Of a DNA stretch of 64,000 nucleotides, positions 13,871 through 22,191 are shown piece after piece. A program made the position numbers and the translations under genes. How positions within the stretch are numbered: position 1 is the stretch's first letter; every line of letters begins with the position of its first letter. This stretch comes from Rhizobium mesosinicum (lineage in GTDB: Bacteria; Pseudomonadota; Alphaproteobacteria; Rhizobiales; Rhizobiaceae), in the NCBI RefSeq assembly GCF_019511345.1, contig NZ_JAEUAK010000007.1:1-64000 (forward strand), read 5' to 3'. The notes below the pieces were generated by a model. That model saw only the letters and a list, made by a program, of their open reading frames with translations. It was not told where the DNA came from and searched no databases.

Positions 13871-15083
13871 TGATTGTTGTCTCCACCAGCGGAAGGGAAA
13901 ACGAAAGGATTGAACCGCCATCCATTCGATTGCGCGCGCTTATGTAGCCCCCATGTGCCTCGATGATGCGCTTGGACAGTGCCAAGCCCATGCCGAGGCC
14001 GCGCGGTTTGCTGGTCACGAAGGGACGAAACAGCGCCTCTTCGATGTCGACCGCAATTCCGCAGCCATTGTCGGACACATCGACAACGAGACGGGATAAA
14101 TCGTCGGTTGTGGTTCGGATGGTGATATGCGGCTGCGCAATACCGTCGGTAGCCTCCACGGCGTTGCGAATAAGGTTCGTCAGCACCTGCACGATCTGGA
14201 CCCGATCGGCAAGCACGACGTCCCGTTCCGCTGCGAGCTGAAAATTGACGCAATCGCCGTTTCGCTGGGATCCGGCAAGCGCGAAAGCCGTCGCCTCAAG
14301 GATGAGCGCATGCATCGCTTCAATCTTTCTCTCGTCGGCGCCGCGTTTGGCGAATTCCCTGATGTTCTGCACGATCTTTCCCGCCCACAGGGCGTGCTGC
14401 GTAATCTCGGACAAGGCTTCACGGAGTTCTTCGCAGTGGCCATGACGATCCTTCGTCACAAGCTGCTCGCAACCTTGCGCGTATGCGGCGATCGACGTCA
14501 GCGGCTGGGCAAGTTCGTGGGCCAGCGTCGATGTCATTTCCCCGAGCCCAACTATTCGGGCGATGCGGGCAAGCTCACGCTGAAGCTCCTGAACAAGCTG
14601 CAAAGTCTCGCGCTCGGTGCGGAAGTCCTCGAAGATCACCGCAGAGAAGTGTCCTTTACTGTCGTGTTGTCTGATGATCGTCATGGCGGCCGGAAGTTGG
14701 ACGCCGCTCCTGGTCATTGCCACACCGGCCCGCACCACTCCCCTGTCCGCCCAGCGTCCCTTCAACGGAACATTCGGCGTGGGATACCAGACAAGGTCGA
14801 TCCTCTGACCAAGCAATTCGTCTTCCTCATAACCGAACAACGCCACAGCGGCCCCGTTGCAGGCCGAAATTCGGTGGCAGTCGGTGATGAAGAACACCGC
14901 GTCCGGCAGGTGTCGATAGAATTGCCGGATCCAGTCCATCGACGGCTCGCCATCTTCTGCACGCAAAGCGCCTTGCCGGTCGCGGCCTGTTATCCGAGCG
15001 CCCGTGAACGAGGTTCGTCCGGCGACGTCCCGGTCAATGCGATCGCGTTCGTCAACATGCGGCGCCTCCATCTTGATGGACAC
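13833..15083 (-). CDS. fixL: FixL-like PAS sensor histidine kinase without the canonical heme-ligand segment
   Basis: 416 residues, no membrane helix. After a 50-residue head comes one PAS domain (about 56-155), then HisKA with acceptor His189 in GLGEMTSTLAHELAQPLTSI, very like FixL, and an HATPase domain (NLIRNAVEA, DNGCGI, GLGMGLALS). In Bradyrhizobium and Sinorhizobium FixL, the PAS carries the heme ligand in a stretch like MPEPDRSRHDSYI with an Arg further on. Here the matching place reads YPTPNVPLKGRWADRG, with no His, and is shorter, so I do not expect oxygen-binding heme of the classical type. GTG 15083 has GGAGG 8 bases upstream. It overlaps fixJ. The sensed signal is unknown. Confidence 0.82.
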   Translation of the reverse strand: MSIKMEAPHVDERDRIDRDVAGRTSFTGARITGRDRQGALRAEDGEPSMDWIRQFYRHLPDAVFFITDCHRISACNGAAVALFGYEEDELLGQRIDLVWYPTPNVPLKGRWADRGVVRAGVAMTRSGVQLPAAMTIIRQHDSKGHFSAVIFEDFRTERETLQLVQELQRELARIARIVGLGEMTSTLAHELAQPLTSIAAYAQGCEQLVTKDRHGHCEELREALSEITQHALWAGKIVQNIREFAKRGADERKIEAMHALILEATAFALAGSQRNGDCVNFQLAAERDVVLADRVQIVQVLTNLIRNAVEATDGIAQPHITIRTTTDDLSRLVVDVSDNGCGIAVDIEEALFRPFVTSKPRGLGMGLALSKRIIEAHGGYISARNRMDGGSILSFSLPLVETTINGKRPYDPSRRR

Positions 15084-15114
15084 GATGGTTTCCTCCGCCC
15101 TTTTTGAGCCGGTC

Positions 15115-15134
15115 AGCCCCTTTACGGGCTTTTT
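15115..15134 (+). terminator. terminator-like hairpin upstream of the fixL-like gene, opposite orientation
   Basis: The 5-bp stem AGCCC/GGGCT with loop CTTTAC is followed by TTTT on the plus strand. It stands 32 bases before the fixL-like start, but in the direction opposite to fixL transcription. It could end an antisense transcript or be fortuitous. Confidence 0.35.
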
Positions 15135-15267
15135 GCCTCTGACAAGGCCTTGAGATTACCACCTTTGGGAAAAGGGTCGGTGTAGTATCGCGTAGCCTCT
15201 ATGGGTATTCCATGCAAATGACCAGTCGAACGGCCCTACCTGCCAAGGTTTTGATCGGCTCCTTCCA

Positions 15268-15309
15268 TTGATCCGGCTCAATGCCGTCGCCTCATTCTTC
15301 CGCTATTCT
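15268..15309 (+). promoter_or_regulatory. FixK/FNR-type box with -10 element, upstream of the 15493 gene
   Basis: TTGATCCGGCTCAA at 15268-15281 fits TTGA-N6-TCAA, one change from TTGAT-N4-ATCAA. Exactly 22 nt later comes TATTCT (15304-15309), 4 of 6 matches to TATAAT. This is the geometry of a class II FNR/FixK-activated promoter (box centred at -41.5). Transcription would start near 15316, towards the small gene at 15493 and possibly arcABC. Confidence 0.6.
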
Positions 15310-15492
15310 TATAGGTAAAGGGCACACGGGCCACTGAGGAGCAGGAGAGATCGGAAGGGCGGGATAATGATGTCGTTGCGCCGCCGCCCGCGAAACGCCA
15401 GCTGGATAAGCAGTTCCGGACGAGCGACCGGGTTGCCTGAGAATGGCACGATATCCGATCGACGCTTGTGCATCATCGGGGAGGGATCGGTG

Positions 15493-15699
15493 ATGTGGCG
15501 GTTGGTCGTCGAAGCGCCGCTCGAAGAGGATATCGAGCTCGCCGTCATTGACGGCGATGGTGTCCATGCCCTGATATTTCCCTGCCAGCGCTTGGTAAGC
15601 GGATGGGCCAATGCCTTGACGGGCGAGATATTGGACGTTCATCCCACCCATTGGCGCCCATGGCAGATACCGCGAAATGATCTGTCCGATCTTCACTGA
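15493..15699 (+). CDS. small conserved hypothetical protein, 68 aa
   Basis: ATG 15493 has a GGGAGGGA ribosome binding site 7 bases upstream and encodes a 68-residue protein centred on LELAVID-like text: EEDIELAVIDGDGVHALIFP, then GWANALTGEILDVHPTHWRPW. I recall short rhizobial proteins of this kind with a DG-x-HAL-x-FPC segment and a C-terminal PTHWR motif, but know no function. It lies between a FixK-type promoter and arcA, 127 bases before arcA, so it may be expressed under the same conditions. The mirror ORF on the minus strand (15292-15696) is rejected because conservation and the ribosome site favour the plus strand. Confidence 0.6.
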   Translation: MWRLVVEAPLEEDIELAVIDGDGVHALIFPCQRLVSGWANALTGEILDVHPTHWRPWQIPRNDLSDLH

Positions 15700-15741
15700 G
15701 TGCTTCCTGGGCGGCGCCGGAGTCGAATGCTGCGCCGCACC

Positions 15742-15784
15742 TTGTCTGCAATCAATGACATGAGTGGATCGGCCAAAATAATCT
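15742..15784 (+). promoter_or_regulatory. degenerate FixK/FNR-type box upstream of arcA
   Basis: TTGTCTGCAATCAA at 15742-15755 has a perfect right half and two mismatches in the left half. Its spacer TGCA is the same as in the perfect box at 22192. An AT-rich -10 candidate (AAATAATCT, 15776-15784) sits at the expected distance. The arcA ATG is 72 bases after the box. This would be a weaker class II site. Confidence 0.42.
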
Positions 15785-15826
15785 GACGCTGTTCAAAGAG
15801 CCGGCGATGGCTGGAAGGAGGACCAC

Positions 15827-17056
15827 ATGCGTGGTTTCGGTGTTCATTCTGAGGTCGGAAAGTTGAGAACCGTCATGGTCTGCCGACCATCTTTGGCTCA
15901 TCAGCGCCTGACGCCTGCAAACTGCCATGATCTTCTTTTTGATGATGTTATCTGGGTCCATGAGGCGCAGAAGGACCACTATGATTTCGTCCTGAAGATG
16001 CAGGAAAGAGGAGTCGAGGTTCTCGAGCTCCACGATCTGCTCGGTCAGACGCTCTCAAACAAGCAGGCGCGCGATTTCATCCTCGACCGGCGCATAACCC
16101 CGAACGTTCTTGGCTCGCAGGTTGCCGAGGCGATGCGGCCATGGCTCGACGAAATGCCGTCCACACAGCTTGCCGCATTCATGATCGGCGGCATCGCGAT
16201 TGCCGACCTGCCCGATGTCAAGGCCAAGGCGTTGATGCTCAGCGCCTTGCCGGAAAGCGATTTCGTCACCCCACCGATCCCCAACACGCTGTTTCAACGG
16301 GACCCTTCCTGCTGGATTTATAACGGCGTGACCTGCAACCCGATGTTCTGGCCGGCGAGACGCGCCGAGACATTGGTTCAGCGCGCTATTTACAAGTTTC
16401 ATCCGATCTTCCAGGGCGGCGATTTCCAGATCTGGTGGGGTGATGCCGACCATCAATTCGCCAACGCCTCGATGGAAGGCGGCGACGTCATGCCGATCGG
16501 CAACGGCACGGTGCTGATCGGCATGGGCGAGCGCACCACCTATCAGGCCGTCGGCCAGGTGGCTCAGGCCCTTTTCAGAAGCAAGGCGGCGAAACGGGTG
16601 ATCGGCTGCCTGATGCCAAAGAGCCGCGCGGCAATGCATCTCGATACGGTTTTCAGCTTCTGCGACCGTGACCTCGTCACGCTGTTTGCCGAGGTGGTCG
16701 ACCAGATCCGCTGCTACAGCATGCATCCCAAGGACGACGACGGCACATTCGAGATCCATCCGGAAAATAAGCCGATGCTCGATGTCGTCGCCGAAGCGCT
16801 CGATCTGCCGAAGCTGCGAACCGTCGAAACCGGCGGCAATTCCTATCAGGCCGAACGTGAACAATGGGACGACGGCAACAACGTCGTTGCACTCGAACCC
16901 GGCGTCGTCGTCGCCTACGACCGCAACACCTACACGAATACGCTGCTACGCAAGGCAGGTATCGAGGTCATCACCATTCGCGGCTCTGAACTCGGACGTG
17001 GGCGTGGTGGCGGGCACTGCATGACATGCCCAATCTGGCGCGACCCCGCTTACTGA
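15827..17056 (+). CDS. arcA: arginine deiminase
   Basis: 409 residues, the usual length. The enzyme hydrolyses L-arginine to citrulline and ammonia in the cytoplasm, the first step of the ADI pathway. The catalytic Cys is in the C-terminal signature GGGHCMTCPIWRDP. The His/Asp/Glu partners are visible in HLDTVFSFCD, FQRDPSCWI and MEGGDVMPIG. AAGGAGG lies 8 bases before ATG 15827. It is first of an arcA-arcB-arcC set with 36- and 1-base gaps, so one operon is likely. Ammonia release raises local pH. A FixK-type box at 15742 suggests low-oxygen induction. Confidence 0.95.
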   Translation: MRGFGVHSEVGKLRTVMVCRPSLAHQRLTPANCHDLLFDDVIWVHEAQKDHYDFVLKMQERGVEVLELHDLLGQTLSNKQARDFILDRRITPNVLGSQVAEAMRPWLDEMPSTQLAAFMIGGIAIADLPDVKAKALMLSALPESDFVTPPIPNTLFQRDPSCWIYNGVTCNPMFWPARRAETLVQRAIYKFHPIFQGGDFQIWWGDADHQFANASMEGGDVMPIGNGTVLIGMGERTTYQAVGQVAQALFRSKAAKRVIGCLMPKSRAAMHLDTVFSFCDRDLVTLFAEVVDQIRCYSMHPKDDDGTFEIHPENKPMLDVVAEALDLPKLRTVETGGNSYQAEREQWDDGNNVVALEPGVVVAYDRNTYTNTLLRKAGIEVITIRGSELGRGRGGGHCMTCPIWRDPAY

Positions 17057-17092
17057 CCTTTCCATCCACGAACCAGACGACGGAGCAAGACC

Positions 17093-18097
17093 ATGAGTTT
17101 CAATCTGCGCAATCGATCGCTTCTGACCGTGCAGGACTATACGCCGCGGGAATTCCGCTATCTCCTCGATCTCGCCCGCGACCTGAAGCGGGCCAAATAT
17201 GCCCGCACCGAGCAGGAGCATCTGAAGGGCAAGGAAATCTGCCTGATCTTCGAGAAAACCTCGACCAGAACGAGATGCGCTTTCGAAGTGGCCTGCTCGG
17301 ACCAGGGCGCCAACGTGACCTATCTCGATCCGTCCGGCTCACAGATCGGCCACAAGGAATCCTTCAAGGACACGGCGCGGGTGCTGGGGCGCATGTATGA
17401 TGCGATCGAATATCGCGGCTCGGCGCAGAAAGGGGTAGAGACGCTGGCAAAATACGCCGGGGTGCCTGTCTACAACGGCCTGACCGACGAATATCATCCG
17501 ACACAGATGATCGCCGACGTCATGACCATGCGCGAACACAGCGACAAGCCGATCGCTGAGATCAAATATGCCTATGTCGGCGACACCCGCTCGAATATGG
17601 GGCATTCCCTGCTGATCGTCGGCTGCCTGCTCGGCATGGATGTGCGCATCTGCGGCCCGCGATCGCTGTGGCCTTCAGAAGAATATATGAAGATCGCCAG
17701 GGATTTGCAGCAGGTCTCGGGCGCGCGGCTGCTGGTCAGCGAAGATCCGAGAGAGGCCGTCAAGGACGTCGATTTCATCCACACCGACGTCTGGGTGTCG
17801 ATGGGCGAGCCGAAAGACGTCTGGCGCGAACGCATCAAGCTGCTCACGCCCTACCAGGTCAACCAGGACTTGATGAAGGCGACAGGCAATCCGCAGACCA
17901 AGTTCATGCATTGCCTGCCGGCGTTCCACGATACCGAAACAACACTCGGCAAGCAGATCGCCGAAGATTACGGCATGGACAACGGCCTGGAAGTCACCAA
18001 CGACGTGTTCGAGTCCGAGGCCAATGTCGCCTTCGAGCAGGCGGAGAACCGTCTGCATACGATCAAGGCACTCCTTGTCGCCACGTTGGGAGATTAG
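17093..18097 (+). CDS. arcB: ornithine carbamoyltransferase, catabolic type by context
   Basis: 334 residues, typical of catabolic OTCase. The carbamoyl-phosphate loop is EKTSTRTRCAFEVA, the ornithine-binding motif is FMHCLPAFHD, and there is a DVWVSMGEP segment. In the ADI pathway it phosphorolyses citrulline to ornithine and carbamoyl phosphate; the same fold can run anabolically. Its place between arginine deiminase and carbamate kinase indicates the catabolic role. Ornithine made here can feed the ornithine decarboxylase at 24560 and the antiporters in the window. Confidence 0.95.
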   Translation: MSFNLRNRSLLTVQDYTPREFRYLLDLARDLKRAKYARTEQEHLKGKEICLIFEKTSTRTRCAFEVACSDQGANVTYLDPSGSQIGHKESFKDTARVLGRMYDAIEYRGSAQKGVETLAKYAGVPVYNGLTDEYHPTQMIADVMTMREHSDKPIAEIKYAYVGDTRSNMGHSLLIVGCLLGMDVRICGPRSLWPSEEYMKIARDLQQVSGARLLVSEDPREAVKDVDFIHTDVWVSMGEPKDVWRERIKLLTPYQVNQDLMKATGNPQTKFMHCLPAFHDTETTLGKQIAEDYGMDNGLEVTNDVFESEANVAFEQAENRLHTIKALLVATLGD

Positions 18098-18098
18098 C

Positions 18099-19037
18099 AT
18101 GCGTGTGGTCATTGCGCTTGGCGGCAATGCGCTTCTCCGGCGCGGGGAAGCGATGACCGCCGATACCCAGAGGCGAAATGCGCGCACCGCCGCTGAGGCG
18201 ATTGCGCCACTGGCGGCCGAGCATGAGATCGTCGTCACCCACGGCAATGGCCCGCAGGTCGGACTGCTTGCGCTCCAGGGAGCGGCCTACAAACCAGAGG
18301 AGGCCTATCCGCTCGATGTTCTCGGCGCCGAGACCGAAGGCATGATCGGCTATATGCTGGAACAGGAACTCGGCAATCTCCTGCCGTTCGAGCAGCCCTT
18401 GGCGACACTTCTCACCATGGTGGAAGTCGACGCCGAAGATCCCGGTTTCCGGAACCCCACCAAGTTCGTCGGGCCGGTCTACGACAAGGGCGAGGCGGAT
18501 CGGATCCGTGGAGAAAAAGGCTGGATTTTCAAGCAGGACGGCGAAAAATGGCGACGCGTTGTCGCCTCGCCGTTGCCGAAGCGCATCTTCGAGATCCGGC
18601 CCGTCCGCTGGCTTCTGGAGCAGCGCACCATCGTCATCTGCGCTGGCGGCGGCGGTATTCCAACGATGTACGACAAGGGCGCCGATCGGAAACTAATCGG
18701 CGTCGAAGCCGTGATCGACAAGGATCTGTGCTCGGAACTGCTGGCGCGCGAACTTGATGCCGATCTCCTGGTCATGGCAACGGATGCCGAGGCTGTCTGT
18801 GTCGATTGGGGCAAGCCGTCCCAGAAGGCGATCCGTCGCGCTCGTCCTGACGATCTCGACCAGTTCTCCTTCCCGGCCGGCTCGATGGGACCGAAGGTCG
18901 ATGCTGCCTGCCATTTTGCACGGGCAAACGGCAAGACGGCCGCAATTGGCACCCTTGCCGATATTGCCGGGATGGTTCGCGGCGACCGCGGGACGATCAT
19001 CAACGAGCGTTTTGACACCTTGAGCTGGCACGCCTGA
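18099..19037 (+). CDS. arcC: carbamate kinase
   Basis: 312 residues from ATG 18099, one base after the arcB stop; a frame opening at 18024 lies inside arcB and is ignored. The amino-acid-kinase fold is shown by VIALGGNALLRRGE at the N-terminus, VTHGNGPQVGLLALQ, ICAGGGGIP, and IDKDLCSELLARELDADLLV. The enzyme transfers phosphate from carbamoyl phosphate to ADP, giving the one ATP of the ADI pathway. A 9-bp perfect hairpin covers the stop codon and that of the convergent permease. Confidence 0.95.
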   Translation: MRVVIALGGNALLRRGEAMTADTQRRNARTAAEAIAPLAAEHEIVVTHGNGPQVGLLALQGAAYKPEEAYPLDVLGAETEGMIGYMLEQELGNLLPFEQPLATLLTMVEVDAEDPGFRNPTKFVGPVYDKGEADRIRGEKGWIFKQDGEKWRRVVASPLPKRIFEIRPVRWLLEQRTIVICAGGGGIPTMYDKGADRKLIGVEAVIDKDLCSELLARELDADLLVMATDAEAVCVDWGKPSQKAIRRARPDDLDQFSFPAGSMGPKVDAACHFARANGKTAAIGTLADIAGMVRGDRGTIINERFDTLSWHA

Positions 19038-19055
19038 CGGCGTGGTCCGTCAGGC
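19032..19055. terminator. bidirectional hairpin between arcC and the convergent permease
   Basis: GCCTGACGG, loop CGTGGT, then CCGTCAGGC: a perfect 9-bp stem that spans the last codons of arcC and of the minus-strand permease, whose stops are 13 bases apart. There is no T-run on either side, so it may act mainly as an mRNA 3'-end barrier. Shared hairpins are common between convergent operons. Confidence 0.5.
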
Positions 19056-20417
19056 AAGCTTGTCCTGAGACGGGAGCGGTTGCGTAACGGCGCTCGCTGC
19101 CGTCTCCTTGTCCGTCGCGCCAGCCGTATTGCGTCTTTGCCAGACATAGACTGGGATTCCAAGCATCAGCAGCACGAGGCCGTAGAGCACCGGTTCGGCG
19201 CCGGAGCCGTAAAGGGTGAAGATCGCAAAGATGAACGCGACAAGCTCGATCGCGCTGACCTGCGGCATCCGTCCATCAGACACGCCCGCAATGAGGCTTC
19301 TGGCAAGCGCGCAGAAAGCATAGGGAACGACGGCGGCCATGGTGCTGAGCCCGACCATCAGCCGATAGACGGCGGCAAAGCCTTCGGAGCCGAGCGCCTG
19401 GACGAGCACGAGGAGCGTTGCGAACAAGGCCGAGATGATCATGCCCCATGCCGGCACGCCCCGCGGGGAAAGTCGGGAAAAAAGCGGCGGAAATAGCCCG
19501 TCCCGGGCAGCAGCCATCGGAACCTGCCCCATCAGCAAGGTCCAGCCGTTGAGCGCGCCAATTGAGGACACGAGGACTGCAAGCGCGATCGCCAACTCGC
19601 CGGGGCGTCCCCACATGATCCCTGCCGCCTGGGAAAATGGCGCAACCGACTTGACGAGCTGTTCACGCGGCACGAGGCCCATCACCACGATCGTGCCGAA
19701 TACATAAAGGGCAGCGGCGATGGAGATACCGAGCACGGTCGATCGTGGGATTGTCCGCTGCGCATTCTCCACGTCGCCGGCCGGAACCGTAGCCGATTCC
19801 AACCCCAGATAGGCAAACATGGTGAGAGGCGCCAGTGTCGCAAAAGACTGCAGCAGCGGCTGACCGCTTGGATTAAATTCGGCGAAATGCGATGGATCGA
19901 TGTAGAGAAGACCGATAATGGCAACGGCGCCGAAAGGCAGCAACTTGGCGTAGGTCGTGACTTGCGCGAAGACGCCCGCCGCGTGAACGCCGCGAAGATT
20001 GACGAGCACGACCGCCCAGATCACGCCGAGCGTCACCACGGTCGCGGCGAAGCGGTTGGCGAGAGCAGGGAAGAGATCGACCATCACGCCGGCAAAGGCA
20101 ATCGCGATGACGGGCAGAGATGTCCATATCGAGATCCAGTAACCCCAGGCGATCAGAAAGCCGGCGAAATCGCCATAGGCGAGCCTGGTATAGGCATAGG
20201 GGCCGCCGACAGCGGGCACGAGGCTCGCCAGGCGCGCGAAGGTCAGACCCAGGCAAATCGCGCCGGCGCCCATGATGATCCAGACGACAATCGCAAGCTT
20301 GCCATAGGGCGCGACCGCGGCCGGTGAAAGATAAAAGCCCGATCCCACCATATTGCCGACCACAATCGCGGTGCAGGCAGCAAGTCCGAGGCTCTTGCCA
20401 TTTGGCGAGGTTGTCAT
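19050..20417 (-). CDS. APC-family amino-acid antiporter (arginine:ornithine or arginine:agmatine type)
   Basis: 455 residues from ATG 20417, which has GGAGGGG 5 bases upstream; a longer frame to 20510 is not supported. About twelve membrane helices. The APC signature is at the N-terminus (CTAIVVGNMVGSGFYLSPAA), with GGPYAYTRLAYG in helix 3 and MFAYLGLESATVPAGDVENA in helix 6, as in AdiC/ArcD2-type exchangers. It probably swaps external arginine for internal ornithine or agmatine and serves the adjacent, convergent arcABC operon. Exact substrates cannot be read from sequence. Confidence 0.82.
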   Translation of the reverse strand: MTTSPNGKSLGLAACTAIVVGNMVGSGFYLSPAAVAPYGKLAIVVWIIMGAGAICLGLTFARLASLVPAVGGPYAYTRLAYGDFAGFLIAWGYWISIWTSLPVIAIAFAGVMVDLFPALANRFAATVVTLGVIWAVVLVNLRGVHAAGVFAQVTTYAKLLPFGAVAIIGLLYIDPSHFAEFNPSGQPLLQSFATLAPLTMFAYLGLESATVPAGDVENAQRTIPRSTVLGISIAAALYVFGTIVVMGLVPREQLVKSVAPFSQAAGIMWGRPGELAIALAVLVSSIGALNGWTLLMGQVPMAAARDGLFPPLFSRLSPRGVPAWGMIISALFATLLVLVQALGSEGFAAVYRLMVGLSTMAAVVPYAFCALARSLIAGVSDGRMPQVSAIELVAFIFAIFTLYGSGAEPVLYGLVLLMLGIPVYVWQRRNTAGATDKETAASAVTQPLPSQDKLA

Positions 20418-20596
20418 GGTCCCCTCCGAGAGACGCCCTTTCCGGTGCCGATGTCGCCTCGGACATCGGCTCTCGGTGACAATCTTCTGCTCAAAGGATG
20501 GGCGCCGCAATCCGGTTCAATGCGTAGTGAGCGACCGCCTTCAACGGCGTGTTTCCGGAAGACGTTGTTACCAGCGGTCCACTTGTCTGGGCACCA

Positions 20597-20638
20597 TTGA
20601 TCGTACTCAATGCCCGGCTCCGACGCATGAGCTATCTT
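20597..20638 (+). promoter_or_regulatory. FixK/FNR-type box with -10 element, upstream of the 20675 gene
   Basis: TTGATCGTACTCAA (20597-20610) differs by one base from the consensus palindrome. TATCTT (20633-20638; 4 of 6 to TATAAT) follows after exactly 22 nt. Predicted start near 20645 leaves a 30-nt leader to ATG 20675. No matching -10 exists in the minus direction towards the permease. Confidence 0.6.
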
Positions 20639-20674
20639 CCTCAGCCGGACATTGAGCTCTAGGGAGTTTGAGCG

Positions 20675-21034
20675 ATGAAGATGGTCATGGTCATTGGACT
20701 TGCCGTAATCACTGCCGCCGCCGGGATTGCCCCGGTCGAGGCCCAACAGACTCGGCGCGAACATCGAAGAATGAACTGGAGCGAGAACCTGCCTGAGGCG
20801 GTGCGAACCTATCATGACAGGCGATTCACAATCGTCAGCTATCGAATTGCAGGTTTTTCGGAGACCGGCTCACATCCTTCGCCGGGAAGCGACGAGCAGG
20901 TCAAGGCGATCAGGGACGCAATTCGTGCGAACAAATGGCTTATAGCCCAGCTCAAGGCCAAGAAGCTTACCGCGAACGATATCGAATGGGTCTCGCGGGC
21001 ACGCAACGGCAATATGACGTTCTATACAAAATGA
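20675..21034 (+). CDS. periplasmic hypothetical protein
   Basis: 119 residues with an N-terminal signal peptide (MKMVMVIGLAVITAAAGIAP, cleavage likely after VEAQ), leaving about 95 exported residues with a basic start (TRREHRRMNW) and a helical C-terminal half (QVKAIRDAIRANKWLIAQL). GGGAG lies 9 bases before the ATG. The promoter looks FixK-activated. No family recognised. A dispersed palindrome separates it from the CDF gene downstream. Confidence 0.65.
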   Translation: MKMVMVIGLAVITAAAGIAPVEAQQTRREHRRMNWSENLPEAVRTYHDRRFTIVSYRIAGFSETGSHPSPGSDEQVKAIRDAIRANKWLIAQLKAKKLTANDIEWVSRARNGNMTFYTK

Positions 21035-21131
21035 CCAGTGTCCACGTCAGGCGAACTTCAGACTTGGGTAGGCCAGGCCACCACACACGTTTCAGACCTC
21101 GTCTCACCTCAGCGACCAGCATAAGTTGCTA

Positions 21132-21173
21132 GCGCATCGGCCGAAAATCGCTTCCGATTTTCGGGCTGATGCG
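21132..21173. repeat. Rhizobium-type dispersed palindrome
   Basis: The arms GCGCATCGGCCGAAAATCG and CGATTTTCGGGCTGATGCG pair almost perfectly around CTTC. I recall this GCATCGGCC-GAAAATCG / CGATTTTC-GGGC-GATGC hairpin as a frequent intergenic element in Rhizobium genomes. Its right arm reaches the predicted ATG of the CDF gene at 21169, so it may affect translation or mRNA ends. Confidence 0.7.
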
Positions 21174-22140
21174 TAGATTGAGTGTTGGGGCTGCGGATGT
21201 CGAGGCGGAGCTATTGTTAAGCGAGCAGGGGTTTCTCCGGATATCGATCGCGGCGACCGTCCTGGTGGCAACGCTCGGAGTCGTCTTCGGCATTCTTTCC
21301 GGCTCTTTCTCGATCGCCTTCGACGGCGTTTATTCGCTGGCCGATGCGGCGATGACCGGACTTGCGCTCTGGGTTTCGAGCCTAATCCTGAAATCGACGC
21401 AGAGCGACGCTCGGTCCGGCAGAATCCGGAACCGCTTCACCATGGGTTTCTGGCATCTCGAGCCCATCGTGCTGATGCTCAACGGCTGCCTGTTGATGAC
21501 GGTCGGCATCTATGCGCTGATCAACGCGATCATCAGCATCTTGAACGGCGGTCACGAACTGCGCTTCGGCATGGCGACCGCCTATTCTGCGGCGACCCTA
21601 CTTGTTTGCGCCGCCATGGCCTTCGTCGGCGTCAGGCTGAACGCCCGCATCAAATCCGATTTCATCTCGCTGGACATCCAGGCCTGGATCATGTCGGGCG
21701 GCATTGCGCTTGCCCTGCTCGTTGCATTCCTTATCGGCATGGCCGTACAGGCGACGCCGGCTGCCTGGCTTGCCAGCTATATAGACCCGGCGGTTCTGGC
21801 GCTGGTCTGCCTCATCATGGTTCCGCTTCCGATCGGCACCGTTTGGAGGGCTTTCACCGAGATTCTGCTGATCGCCCCTGTCGACCTCCAGGAGCATGTC
21901 GATCGTGTCGCCTCGGAAACGGTTCGACGCCTCGGCTTCCTGTCGCACCGAGCCTATGTTGCCCGGGTCGGCCGCGCGATGCAGATCGAACTCTATTTCA
22001 TCGTCCCTGAAGGGCTTCCTGCAAAGACCGTGGAGGAATGGGACGCACTCCGCGATGAGATAGGGAATGCGATCGGCGACGAAAGCGCCAATCGCTGGCT
22101 GACGATCGCCTTCACCGCCGATGCGGAGTGGGCCGAATAG
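21169..22140 (+). CDS. cation diffusion facilitator (CDF) family transporter
   Basis: 323 residues with about five or six membrane helices. Motifs: SIAFDGVYSLADAAMTGLAL in helix 2, where D-x3-S-x2-D is the usual metal-site helix; RFTMGFWHLEPIVLMLNG between helices 2 and 3; and SDFISLDIQAWIMSGG in helix 5, where CDF proteins normally have HxxxD and this one has D-x3-W. The C-terminal cytosolic domain (VDRVASETVRRLGFLS to TIAF) is the usual ferredoxin-like fold. It should export a divalent cation (Zn, Fe, Mn or Co) in exchange for protons. The start overlaps a hairpin repeat and there is no strong ribosome site, so the true start could be slightly downstream. Confidence 0.8.
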   Translation: MRRLSVGAADVEAELLLSEQGFLRISIAATVLVATLGVVFGILSGSFSIAFDGVYSLADAAMTGLALWVSSLILKSTQSDARSGRIRNRFTMGFWHLEPIVLMLNGCLLMTVGIYALINAIISILNGGHELRFGMATAYSAATLLVCAAMAFVGVRLNARIKSDFISLDIQAWIMSGGIALALLVAFLIGMAVQATPAAWLASYIDPAVLALVCLIMVPLPIGTVWRAFTEILLIAPVDLQEHVDRVASETVRRLGFLSHRAYVARVGRAMQIELYFIVPEGLPAKTVEEWDALRDEIGNAIGDESANRWLTIAFTADAEWAE

Positions 22141-22191
22141 CCTAATCAAAATCCAAGTTCCTCCGGCGACATCGAAGTGCTTCGCTTTACC

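Noticed and set aside
14127..15107. 326-codon plus-strand ORF opposite the fixL-like gene
   Set aside because: Mirror of the kinase gene, without domains.
15292..15696. 134-codon minus-strand ORF upstream of arcA
   Set aside because: Its first half is antisense to the 68-residue plus-strand protein, which has the better ribosome site and recognisable conservation; the second half looks random.
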